Shown here piece by piece: positions 47,546-58,489 of a stretch of DNA of 64,000 bases. How positions within the stretch are numbered: the first letter of the stretch is position 1; each line of letters begins with the position of its first letter. Below the pieces are notes generated by a model, which ran no database searches, was not told where the DNA came from, and saw only the letters and a program-made list of their open reading frames with translations. The translations under genes and the position numbers were made by a program. Source of the stretch: Kumtagia sp963820075 (GTDB lineage: Bacteria > Pseudomonadota > Alphaproteobacteria > Rhizobiales > Rhizobiaceae); assembly GCA_963820075.1 (NCBI GenBank), contig CAWFYS010000002.1:62001-126000 (forward strand), written 5' to 3'.

Positions 47546-49474
47546 CTACTTCGTGGCGGATTCCACTTTTCCGCCGATGCCACGCGCCACAAGGACGGCG
47601 GATATCTCGTCCAGGATCGCCGGATCGTCGATTGTCGCCGGCATGGCCCAGGGCTCGCTGTCGGCGATCTTCCGCATGGTGGCGCGCAGAACCTTGCCCG
47701 ACCGCGTTTTCGGCAGGCGCTTGATCGTGAGGACCAGCCTGAGCGCCGCGACCGCGCCGATCCGCTCGCGCACCAGTTGCACGATCTCACGCTCGATCTC
47801 GACGGGATCGCGGTCGGCGCCGGCATTGAGCACGACGAAGCCGCAGGGCACCTGACCCTTCAACGCGTCGGCAATGCCGATCACCGCGCATTCCGCCACA
47901 TCCGGATGCTCCGCCAGAACCTCCTCCATGCCGCCTGTCGAAAGCCTGTGGCCGGCGACATTGATGATGTCGTCGGTGCGCGCCATGATGAAGAGATAGC
48001 CGTCCTGATCGACAAGCCCGGCATCCGCCGTCTTGTAGTAGCCGGGAAACTCGACGAGATAGGCGTCGCGAAACCGCTGGTCGGCGTTCCACAGCGTCGG
48101 CAGGCAGCCCGGCGGCAAGGGAAGTTTCAGGACGACATTGCCAAGCGTGCCGGCGGGCACGGGGTGCCCGGCGTCGTCAAGCACGCGCACGTCGAAACCC
48201 GGCATCGGCAGGCCCGGAGAGCCATACTTAACCGGCAAAAGACCCAGGCCGACCGGGTTCTGGGTGATCGGATGGCCGGTCTCGGTCTGCCACCAATGGT
48301 CGATCACCGGAACGCCGAGCTTCTGTTCCGCCCATTTGAGCGTTTCAGGATCGGCGCGCTCGCCGGCGAGGAAAAGCGTGCGAAACCGCGAAAAATCGTA
48401 CTTCGGCACGAAGGCGCCCTGCGGATCCTGCCCCTTGATGGCGCGGAACGCGGTCGGCGCGGTAAACAGCGACACGACGCCGTGTTCGGCGATCACACGC
48501 CAGAACGTTCCTGCGTCCGGCGTGCCGACCGGCTTGCCCTCGAACATCACCGTGGTGCAGCCGTGAAGCAGCGGCCCGTAGACGATGTAGGAATGGCCGA
48601 CGACCCAGCCGACATCGGAGGCGGCCCAGAAGACTTCGCCCGGCTCCACGCCGAACTCATTGTGCATGGTCCATTTCAGCGCGACCATGTGGCCGCCATT
48701 GTCGCGCACCACGCCCTTCGGCTGCCCGGTGGTTCCGGATGTATAAAGCACGTAGAGAGGGTCGGTAGCGGCGACCGCAACGCAGTCGACATTGGCGCCC
48801 GCCGCCCGCTCGCGCGCGACCTGATCCGCAAGATCGAGGTCGCGGCCCTCGACAAGGTCGCAGCGATGCTGGTCGCGCTGCAGGATGATGCAGCGCTCCG
48901 GCTTGTGGTGGGCCATCTCGATGGCGCCGTCGAGCAAGGGCTTGTAGGCAACGACGCGGCCGGGCTCCAGGCCGCAGGATGCCGAGACGATCACCCTGGG
49001 CTGCGCGTCGTCTATGCGGGTCGCCAGTTCGCGCGCGGCGAAGCCGCCGAACACCACCGAATGGATGGCGCCGAGACGCGCGCAGGCAAGCATGGCGAAG
49101 GCCGCCTCCGGCACCATGGGCATGTAAATGATGACGCGGTCGCCCTTGCGCACGCCATGGTTCTTCAGCACCGAGGCGAGCGCCACGACTTCCCGCTTCA
49201 CCTCGGCGTAGGTGAATTTTCGGATCGTCCCGGTAATGGCGCTGTCATGGATCAGCGCCAGTTGATCGGCCCGGCCGCCCGCCACATGGCGATCGAGCGC
49301 GTTGTAGCAGGTGTTGCATTCCGCGCCGACGAACCAGCGGCCATGGACGCCCGCTTGCCCGTCGAACACGCGGTCCCAACGCTTGAACCAGTCGATCTCG
49401 GCGGCCGCCTCTGCCCAGAACCTTTGCGGGTCGGCCTTCCAGGCCGCATATGCGTCATGATAGCGCGAAACCAT
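47546..49474 (-). CDS. prpE: Propionyl-CoA synthetase (PrpE-like, acetyl-CoA synthetase family)
   Basis: Encodes 642 residues. The adenylate-forming signature YTSGTTGQPKGVVRDNGGHM and the C-terminal catalytic-lysine region LPKTRSGKVLRATMRKIAD are complete. The VVRDNGGHMVALKW segment favours propionyl-CoA synthetase over acetyl-CoA synthetase. It activates propionate (and probably acetate) with ATP and CoA. The frame is open further upstream, but ATG 49474 with GGGAGGAA before it begins the family N-terminus (VSRYHDAYAAWKADPQRFW). The gene is bracketed by two direct repeats. Confidence 0.9.
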   Translation of the reverse strand: MVSRYHDAYAAWKADPQRFWAEAAAEIDWFKRWDRVFDGQAGVHGRWFVGAECNTCYNALDRHVAGGRADQLALIHDSAITGTIRKFTYAEVKREVVALASVLKNHGVRKGDRVIIYMPMVPEAAFAMLACARLGAIHSVVFGGFAARELATRIDDAQPRVIVSASCGLEPGRVVAYKPLLDGAIEMAHHKPERCIILQRDQHRCDLVEGRDLDLADQVARERAAGANVDCVAVAATDPLYVLYTSGTTGQPKGVVRDNGGHMVALKWTMHNEFGVEPGEVFWAASDVGWVVGHSYIVYGPLLHGCTTVMFEGKPVGTPDAGTFWRVIAEHGVVSLFTAPTAFRAIKGQDPQGAFVPKYDFSRFRTLFLAGERADPETLKWAEQKLGVPVIDHWWQTETGHPITQNPVGLGLLPVKYGSPGLPMPGFDVRVLDDAGHPVPAGTLGNVVLKLPLPPGCLPTLWNADQRFRDAYLVEFPGYYKTADAGLVDQDGYLFIMARTDDIINVAGHRLSTGGMEEVLAEHPDVAECAVIGIADALKGQVPCGFVVLNAGADRDPVEIEREIVQLVRERIGAVAALRLVLTIKRLPKTRSGKVLRATMRKIADSEPWAMPATIDDPAILDEISAVLVARGIGGKVESATK

Positions 49475-49580
49475 GAGTCTTCCTCCCGGTCGCCTGCCCC
49501 TGCCGCTTCTAGCCGCGGGAACGGCAGCGCGTCCATCTGACTTAGGGATTAAGCATGCGGTCGTATCCCGTCTCGATTTC

Positions 49581-49686
49581 CTAAGCAGACTTGCGTGGCT
49601 TCGCCCACGCTTCGCCTGCTTAGCCTCTTGTTTTGTCGCAGGTTTCTGTCGGAATACCGTGACACAGTCTTCCGGAACCTGCTTAG
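49581..49686. repeat. 106-bp composite repeat, copy 3, 5' of prpE
   Basis: CTAAGCAG begins it and CTGCTTAG ends it. It contains the hairpin seen at 47416 and the 45-bp palindrome at 49638-49682. It is nearly identical to 47416-47520. Confidence 0.85.
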
Positions 49687-49776
49687 CACGGATTTCGATC
49701 GCATTCGCTCCCCTGGAGGCGTGCAACGATTGGCGTCGGCTTTGACAGGCCGGCCCTCGCCTGCTCAAAGACGAGC

Positions 49777-49941
49777 ATGTCGAAAGTCCTGTCGCTCGTC
49801 ATTCTCGCCCTGATGGTCATCCAGATCATAAAGCCGCTCGGCCTGCCAGGTCTCAGGCAGCGCCGCGACTTCTGGAAGCTCGCGGTCGCAGCACTTGCGG
49901 CGATCTCGCTGACCGTCATCCTGAGCCACGCGATGGTCTGA
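49777..49941 (+). CDS. Small membrane protein, 54 residues
   Basis: Encodes MSKVLSLVILALMVIQIIK, then a loop with PLGLPGLRQRRDFWK, then a second hydrophobic helix ending ILSHAMV. Two membrane segments with a basic loop are clear. I recall similar short proteins in rhizobia but no function. It stands alone between prpE and aconitase, facing the end of acnA. The ribosome site is weak. Confidence 0.6.
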   Translation: MSKVLSLVILALMVIQIIKPLGLPGLRQRRDFWKLAVAALAAISLTVILSHAMV

Positions 49942-50050
49942 ATTGGACAGCGCCCTCCTCCGACCAGGCGTCTCCTTCCCCCCTTGTGGCGCTTGCGGGG
50001 AGAAGATGCGGGCAGGCCGGACGAGGGGCTGCACAACTGCCGAAATCTAT

Positions 50051-50091
50051 GGCAACGCGGCGAAAAATAATCCGGATTTCGGCGCGTTGCC
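50051..50091 (-). terminator. Hairpin downstream of acnA
   Basis: GGCAACGCG (50051-50059) pairs with CGCGTTGCC (50083-50091), with an inner CGAAA/TTTCG stem. It lies 10 bases after the acnA stop. The T-run is poor, so termination is uncertain. Confidence 0.45.
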
Positions 50092-50100
50092 TATCTTTAG

Positions 50101-52791
<2,691 letters not shown>

Positions 52792-53010
52792 GAGCGATCC
52801 ATCCTGGTCGGTTCTGCCTGGAAGAGAACGGACTCCGATGGCATGCTCATCACGCGCATAGGTGCGGGTACGGCCATTTCCGCTGTCCGCTCCCGAGCAG
52901 CTCGCAACGTTCAAGGCGTCGCGTGCGCTGGTCCGGCGCAAATTGGGTTGCCTTCCCCGACCGCTGGGGTTGGTCTCCCGGATATAGAGATATTCAGGGA
53001 ATAGTTCTAG

Positions 53011-53272
53011 CCCGCATTTCTCACACTGGACATGTTCTGCGCCGGTTCAAGAAGTCGACAGGGCAGGAGCCGCCCGCCGTGCGATGCGGGACATCGGGCA
53101 AGCGCGGCGACACACCCTGTCGACTTGTTCAACCGGCCCATGGGTTGCCTTTCGGCGGGCATCTGCGGCGTCGGCGGCTCAACCGTATGTCTCTATGCGC
53201 TTTTCGCCGTCCGACGCCGTATCTGCCGCGCCGAAAGAGCAACGCAGGCATATCCAGTGTGAGAAATGCGGG
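53011..53272. mobile_element. 262-bp MITE-like element with terminal inverted repeats
   Basis: CCCGCATTTCTCACACTGGA (53011-53030) is mirrored perfectly by TCCAGTGTGAGAAATGCGGG (53253-53272). CTAG flanks both ends (53007-53010 and 53273-53276) and may be the target duplication. Inside, an AAGTCGACAGGG arm near 53050 and a CCCTGTCGACTT arm near 53112 form a second inverted pair. No transposase is encoded, so it would need one in trans. The surrounding 552 bases between acnA and ccmA contain no other gene. Confidence 0.8.
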
Positions 53273-53343
53273 CTAGACACGGAATTGCCATTTCTGCCGC
53301 GGCGCGAAGCAGCAGCCTGGAAGGCATTGCGAAGAGGGGACGG

Positions 53344-53943
53344 ATGCGGCTGACCGCCGAAAAACTGAGCGGCGAACGCGGCGGCGAAACCGTCTTTTCC
53401 GATGTGTCCTTCGCCCTCGGCGCGGGTGATGCGCTCGTCGTGACGGGTCCAAACGGTTCCGGCAAGTCGACCCTGCTGCGCATTGTCGCAGGCCTGCTGC
53501 CCGCGGCATCGGGCCGGGTAGGACTGGACGGCTCCGGGACCTTTCCCTCGCCGGCCTCAGCATCCCATTATCTCGGCCACCAGAACGCGATGAAGACGGC
53601 GCTGACGGTGGCGGAAAACCTCGGCTTCTGGCGGGACTTTTGCGGTGAACCCGCCCTTGCGACGGAGGGGGCGCTGGAACTGGTCGATCTCGCCGGCCTC
53701 GGCCATCTGCCCTTCGCGGTTCTGTCCACCGGACAGAAGCGTCGGGCGGCGATTGCGCGGCTTCTGGTATCCCACCGCCCGATCTGGCTGCTCGACGAGC
53801 CGACCGCCGGGCTGGATACGGCATCCGAGACGCGCTTTACGGACCTGATGGGCGTGCATCGCGCCAGCGGCGGCATTGTCGTCGCCGCGACGCACCAGCC
53901 GCTGGGGCTGGAAGGAGCCGCGGCCTTGAGCATGGGGCCTTGA
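53344..53943 (+). CDS. ccmA: Cytochrome c biogenesis haem exporter ATPase CcmA
   Basis: Encodes 199 residues. Walker A GPNGSGKSTLLRIVAGL is near 33, the signature is LSTGQKRRAAIARLL, and Walker B is IWLLDEPTAGLD. CcmA powers the CcmABCD complex that releases holo-CcmE for cytochrome c maturation. The frame is open upstream into the MITE, but ATG 53344 begins the conserved MRLTAEKLSGERGG. ccmB follows after 40 bases. Confidence 0.93.
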   Translation: MRLTAEKLSGERGGETVFSDVSFALGAGDALVVTGPNGSGKSTLLRIVAGLLPAASGRVGLDGSGTFPSPASASHYLGHQNAMKTALTVAENLGFWRDFCGEPALATEGALELVDLAGLGHLPFAVLSTGQKRRAAIARLLVSHRPIWLLDEPTAGLDTASETRFTDLMGVHRASGGIVVAATHQPLGLEGAAALSMGP

Positions 53944-53983
53944 CGATGAATGCAATCTTTCAGCCTGCGGTCTCCGCAACCTC

Positions 53984-54646
53984 ATGCTAGCCCTCTTCGT
54001 CCGCGATCTGAAGCTCGGCATCCGCGCCGGCGGCGGCGCGCTGACCGGAATCGTGTTCTTTCTGGCGCTGGTCGCGACCATTCCCTTCGGCGTCGGCCCT
54101 GATCTTGCCCTGCTTTCCCGCATCGGCCCGGCGATCATCTGGATCGGCGCCCTGCTCGCCTCGCTGCTTGGGCTCGACCGCCTGTTCCAGGCCGACCGGG
54201 AAGACGGCTCGCTCGACCTTCTCGTGCTCGCCAATGATCGCCACATGCTGGCCCTCACCGTGTTCGTGAAATGCCTCGCCCACTGGACGGCGAGCGTCCT
54301 GCCGCTGGTGGTCGCCTCGCCGCTGCTCGGCCTTTTCATGAATGTCGATCCGGCCGGGCTGGGCGCGGCCATGCTGACCTTGCTCGTCGGCACGCCCGCC
54401 ATAACTTTCGTCGGCGCGGCCGGCGCGGCAGTGACCGTCGCGCTGCCGCGCGGCGGGCTGATGATATCGGTGCTGGTCCTGCCGCTCACCATTCCGGTGC
54501 TGGTCTTCGGCGTTTCGGCCACCTATGCGGCGATCACCGACCCCGCGCCCTTCCTGCCGCCCTTTCTCATTCTGTGCTCGATCACCCTGTTCCTTGCCGT
54601 GGTCGGCCCGGTCGCCGCGGCCGCCGCCCTGCGGCACGCCGACTGA
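53984..54646 (+). CDS. ccmB: Haem exporter membrane protein CcmB
   Basis: Encodes 220 residues with six hydrophobic segments. FVRDLKLGIRAGGGALTGIV opens the protein, and LDRLFQADREDGSLDLLVL is the conserved CcmB cytosolic loop. It is the membrane half of the CcmAB unit. In related genomes ccmC follows directly; here only 91 bases separate it from ccmD. Confidence 0.93.
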   Translation: MLALFVRDLKLGIRAGGGALTGIVFFLALVATIPFGVGPDLALLSRIGPAIIWIGALLASLLGLDRLFQADREDGSLDLLVLANDRHMLALTVFVKCLAHWTASVLPLVVASPLLGLFMNVDPAGLGAAMLTLLVGTPAITFVGAAGAAVTVALPRGGLMISVLVLPLTIPVLVFGVSATYAAITDPAPFLPPFLILCSITLFLAVVGPVAAAAALRHAD

Positions 54647-54676
54647 GGGCCGCCAATCGGCCGCGGTCGGTGTCAA

Positions 54677-54705
54677 TTGCGGTCGTTGGGCATCGCGCCT
54701 ATGTA
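54677..54705 (+). promoter_or_regulatory. Candidate promoter in the ccmB-ccmD gap
   Basis: TTGCGG (54677-54682) and TATGTA (54700-54705) are separated by exactly 17 bases, 33 bases before the ccmD ATG. It could be the promoter of the absent ccmC, now driving ccmD directly. Confidence 0.45.
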
Positions 54706-54737
54706 ACTTCGGCGTCCAATTCGGGGAACCGGCGAGA

Positions 54738-54908
54738 ATGACCGCCCACGCGCTCTATGTGACCGCCGCCTACATGGCTTCCGTCATCGGCCTTGCAGGC
54801 CTGATCGGCTGGATTCTGCTCGATGGCCGGGCGCGCCGGCGCGAACTGGCGGAACTGGAAGCAAGCGGTATCCGCAGGCGCTCCGACCGCGCGGGAGCGC
54901 CGGAATGA
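54738..54908 (+). CDS. ccmD: Haem exporter protein CcmD
   Basis: Encodes 56 residues with one membrane helix (YMASVIGLAGLIGWILL) followed by the basic DGRARRRELAELEASGIRRR typical of CcmD. The peptide anchors CcmC-haem-CcmE to CcmAB. It overlaps the ccmG start by 4 bases. The expected upstream ccmC gene is missing. Confidence 0.88.
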   Translation: MTAHALYVTAAYMASVIGLAGLIGWILLDGRARRRELAELEASGIRRRSDRAGAPE

Positions 54909-55481
54909 GGGCCGAGCAGGCGGGCGAGAAGCGCCCGCGACGGCTGATCGTGCTTGCACCGCTGGCGATATTCCTCGTGCTTGCCGGCCTGTTCTTCATG
55001 CAACTCATGTCTGACCGCGACGTCGCCACCGTGCCGTCGGCCCTGATCGGCGCGCCGGCGCCGGCGACAAGCCTGCCGCCGGTGGAGGGGCTCGGCCTGC
55101 CGGGGCTGGAAATCGTCGGCGTTCGCCGGCAAGGTCACGCTGGTCAATGTGTGGGGATCCTGGTGCGGCCCTTGCCGCGAAGAGCATCCGGTGCTGATGG
55201 CGCTGGCCGAGGACCAGCGTTTCGAAATCGTCGGGCTGAACTACAAGGACGAGCCGGAAAATGCCCGGCGCTTCCTCGGCGAACTCGGCAATCCGTTCTC
55301 GGCGGTCGGCGCCGACAAAAACGGCCGCGCCGCGATCGACTGGGGCGTCTATGGCGTTCCCGAATCCTTCATCGTCGGCCGGGACGGCAAAGTCCTGTAC
55401 AAGCATGTCGGCCCGCTCGATCCCGAGAAGGCGCGCCGGCTGCTGATGCCGGAGTTGGAGAAGGCGCTGGCGGGCTCCTGA
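54905..55481 (+). pseudogene. ccmG: Thiol-disulfide oxidoreductase CcmG/DsbE, one frame break
   Basis: The first frame gives a membrane-anchored N-terminus (LIVLAPLAIFLVLAGLFFMQ). The second gives the thioredoxin domain with the WCGPC active site (NVWGSWCGPCREEHPVLM) and GVYGVPESFIVGRDGKV. One extra G near 55110 explains the shift, and the joined protein is about 191 residues, normal for DsbE. It reduces apocytochrome c cysteines in the periplasm before haem attachment. It overlaps ccmD by 4 bases. Confidence 0.9.
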
Positions 55482-55645
55482 GCCGTCAGATTGCAGGAAT
55501 TGGAGTGGCGGATGCTCCAGTCCGAGCATCTGGTCGCGCAGGCTGGGCGTGATGGGGCGTGATGGGCGCGCAGCACTTCGGTTTGTCTGGCGCGGGCCGG
55601 AGCGCAAGGATGGCAAAGTCACGGCAGAGGCTATAGCCTGCGCGA

Positions 55646-56715
55646 ATGACCAGTTCGGATCCTGCTGCCGCCGGCGATAAAGAGGAACTCGTTCGAAATC
55701 ATTTCCGCGCGCAGGCGGACGCCAGCGGGCGGCTCGGCTCTCCGTTCATGGCCATGCTTTGCCGCGTTATCGCCGAGGTCCTCGACCGTTCGACGGCGAC
55801 CGGCCGTCGGGTGCTCGACTGGGATGGCCGCCCGGACGAGGACGTGCTGTCGCTGCGGCTGTGCGGCGGTCTGCACCGGCTGGTGCTGAGCCATGCCGAT
55901 CCCGCCCTGGCATCGGCCTATCCGCCGAAATCCGACCGATGCCGGCAGGCTCAGGGCGGTGGTGGAGGAGGCTCTCCACCGGTCGGACGACTTTCTGCTT
56001 GGGGCGCTGGACGGTCCGCCGCAAACCAACGAGATCGCACGCTCGGCCATGCTGTTTCCCGGGTTCCTGGCAATCGCGCGGCATTTCGAGAGCCCCCTCG
56101 ACATCGCCGAGATCGGCTCCAGCGCCGGCCTGAACCTGTTGTTCGACCGCTTTCACTATCGCTATGGCGCCCGCGAGGTCGGCGACCCTGCCTCGCCCGT
56201 CAAGCTTGCGCCCGAAGTGATCGGCCAGCCGCCGCGGCTCGACGGATCGTTGAAGGTGGTCAGAAGATCGGGGTCGGACATCGCGCCGCTCGATGTTGCG
56301 GACGATGCTGAGACGGCTGCGGCTCCGCTCCTTCGTGTGGCCCGATCAGGCGGTACGGCTGCAGCGGCTTGACGCGGCGATCGCTCTGGCCCGCGCCGAA
56401 CCGTTCATGCTGGAGAAGGCGGATGCCGCCGATTTCGTGAGGAGCCGCCTCGACGGACGAACGGACGGCGCCGTCTTCGTGCTCTTCCATTCGATCATGT
56501 GGCAATACATGCCAAGCGAGAGCCGCGCACAAGTCGAAGCAATGCTCACCGAGACCGGCACTTCAAGCGGAGCGCCGGTCGCCTGGCTCCGGATGGAGCC
56601 GCTGGACACGCGCGAACCGCATGCGACGCTCAGTCTGACAATGTGGCCGGGCGGCGAAAGCCGTCATCTTGCGCGTTGCGATTTTCATGGCCGCTGGATC
56701 GAGTGGATCGGCTGA
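55646..56715 (+). pseudogene. DUF2332 family protein, two frame breaks
   Basis: Three frames in order encode about 356 residues. The first has LVRNHFRAQADASGRLGSPF and LRLCGGLHRLVLSHADPALA. The second (after about 55935) has SAMLFPGFLAIARHFESPLD and EIGSSAGLNLLFDRFHYRYG. The third (after about 56310) has VFVLFHSIMWQYMPSESRAQ. Together these resemble DUF2332, a family of unknown function with a methyltransferase-like glycine-rich motif (IGSSAGLNL). The breaks sit in a stretch where nearly all genes are broken, so base errors are likely. Confidence 0.75.
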
Positions 56716-56737
56716 CGAATCTCGCCCCGACAATGAA

Positions 56738-56767
56738 GAGGCGGCCGCCGAGACCGGCGGCCGCCTC
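56738..56767 (-). terminator. GC-rich perfect hairpin between DUF2332 and DUF1127 genes
   Basis: A 13-bp perfect stem (56738-56750 with 56755-56767), loop AGAC, consists of GAGGCGGCCGCCG and its complement. It lies between convergent genes and could stop transcription from both. On the minus strand it is followed by TTCATT. Confidence 0.65.
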
Positions 56768-56794
56768 CGACGCGGACTGCTACACTTACGCTAC

Positions 56795-56963
56795 TTATCT
56801 GCCGTAGACATCGCGGTAGGCGTACCGCAGCATGTCGGTGCGGTTGCCGTTGATGTCGGCGAGGTCGCGGCTGGACATGCCCATGATCTCGTTGACGAGC
56901 TGGTTGTAGCGGCGGCGCTTGGCCAGACGATCACGGGTTCCGTTGATCAGACGTCGAAAACAT
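56795..56963 (-). pseudogene. DUF1127-like small protein, frame broken just after the start
   Basis: Reading from ATG 56963, removal of one T in the run ATGTTTT gives a 55-residue protein beginning MFRRLINGTRDRLAKRRRYN. It continues with LVNEIMGMSSRDLADINGNR and ends LRYAYRDVYGR. The SSRDLADI-x-GNRTDM part matches DUF1127-type proteins. AGGGGA lies about 6 bases before the ATG. As written the start leads to an early stop, so this is either a homopolymer error or an inactivated gene. A strong hairpin follows it. Confidence 0.65.
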
Positions 56964-57136
56964 TTGAGGTCCCCTTAAGTAGGCCACCTTCCGGCGGCAG
57001 GGTTGATCCTCCCTCGCACCCTCATATTGGCATGACGCGTGTGTTTCGCAAACAAAAATGCTGCAATGCAGCAATGCGAAAAACGCATATCTGTTAACAA
57101 AGCATTGCGAAATTGGCGGGAATTCTCCGCCGATTG

Positions 57137-57751
57137 CTACCACATGGTGGCGCGGTATGCGTCGTCGAGCCGCTTGTCGGTCTGCTCGGCCGGTTCAGCG
57201 AGCGCAAGCTGATCCTTGAGGATCTCGCCCAGTGTCGGCATTTCGGCGCGCGGAGGCCAGTCTTCCGGCTTCCACAGGCCGGAGCGCAGAAATGCCTTGG
57301 CGCAATGCATGTAGACTGCCCTGGCCTTCACGACGATGACGCTGAGCGGCGACTTGCCGTCCACGGCGAACCGCTCGCGCAGGGCCATGTCGAGCGTTAT
57401 GCGCGCCTCGCCGTTGACGCGCAGCGTCTCGTTCATGCCGGGAATGAGGAAGAGAAGCCCCACAGCGGGATTGACGAGAATATTTTCCAGCGTGTCCAGG
57501 CGATTGTTGCCGGGCCGGTCGGGAATGGCCAGCGTGACGTCGTCCAGGACGGCGACGAAGCCGGGTCTGTCGCCCTTCGGCGTCACGTCGGCATTGCCGT
57601 TGCCGTCCGACGAACCGATCAGCACGAACGGGCTTCTGGCGAGGAAGGCGCGGCAGTGCCGGTCGAAGAAGCGCAGTTCCTTGCGCAGCGATGTCTCCGA
57701 TGCGGGCTTGTATTGAGACCGCAACTCTTCGCTGGTCGAAATGAAGTCCAC
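57137..57751 (-). CDS. Pyridoxamine 5'-phosphate oxidase-fold FMN-binding protein
   Basis: Encodes 204 residues with the split-barrel PPOX fold. FLARSPFVLIGSSDGNGNAD and DVTPKGDRPGFVAVLDD mark the flavin-binding region, and RLDTLENILVNPAVGLLFLI follows. The family (MSMEG_1061-like) includes flavin reductases and general-stress proteins; substrate unknown. GTG 57751 is the only reasonable start. It is one of the few intact frames in the last 9 kb and lies 9 bases after yciB. Confidence 0.85.
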   Translation of the reverse strand: MDFISTSEELRSQYKPASETSLRKELRFFDRHCRAFLARSPFVLIGSSDGNGNADVTPKGDRPGFVAVLDDVTLAIPDRPGNNRLDTLENILVNPAVGLLFLIPGMNETLRVNGEARITLDMALRERFAVDGKSPLSVIVVKARAVYMHCAKAFLRSGLWKPEDWPPRAEMPTLGEILKDQLALAEPAEQTDKRLDDAYRATMW

Positions 57752-57760
57752 TACATCCCC

Positions 57761-58411
57761 CTATTTCTGGGCTTGCTCTTCAATGGAATGGCGCATGATC
57801 ATCGGCATCTGGCTTATGGTGAAGATCAGCGTGATGGGCATGATGCCCCAGCACCTTGAACGCCACCCAGGTGTCGGTCGGAAAGTTGCGCCAGACAATC
57901 TCGTTGGCGACGGCAAGAAAGAGGAAGAAGGCGCCCCAGCGCAAGGTGAGCTTGCGCCAGCCCTCCGCATCGAGCTTGAACGCCGAATCGAAGACATAGC
58001 CGAGCAGCGATTTGCCGAAGGCGAGCCCGCCGAGCAGCACGACGCCGAACAGCGTGTTGACGATCGTCGGCTTCATCTTGATGAACACGTCGTCCTGAAG
58101 CCACAGCGTGAGTGCTCCGAACACGAAAACGACGATGCCGGACACCAGCGGCATGATCGGCAGGGTACGCGTGAGCATCCAGGAAACCACGAGCGCCACG
58201 CCCGTCGCCACCATGAACAGGCCGGTGGCGATGAAGATCGGCCCGCCAAGCGCGGCAAGCGCCGGGAATCTTCCCGGCCAGCCATTCGCCGCGTGTGTTG
58301 GCGAAGAAGAAGACAAGCAGCGGCCCGAGTTCGAGCGCCAGTTTCAAGCAGCGGGTTGATCTCCGTCTTGCGCGGGTCGGTCGGATCGCCTTCGAGGATG
58401 GGCTTGCTCAT
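57761..58411 (-). pseudogene. yciB: Inner membrane-spanning protein YciB (septation protein A), several frame breaks
   Basis: Successive frames read MSKPILEGDPTDPRKTEINP, LALELGPLLVFFFANTRGEW, LAALGGPIFIATGLFMVATG and finally IMPITLIFTISQMPMIMRHS. Together they spell a complete YciB/IspZ of about 215 residues with five membrane helices. Breaks are near 58345, 58275 and 57845, with net length in frame. The family acts in envelope synthesis and normal septation. The conserved gene order yciB-ftsY supports the call, and the multiple small indels look like sequence error. Confidence 0.85.
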
Positions 58412-58489
58412 GGCTTGCTGGTCCAATCCAGATGTCGAGTGCCGGCGGTTCGCTGGCCTTTTAGTTTATTTTCGCATCGCCTGCGTTGG

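Noticed and set aside
47416..49686. Composite transposon around prpE
   Set aside because: The flanking repeats are only about 105 bp with no transposase and no visible target duplication.
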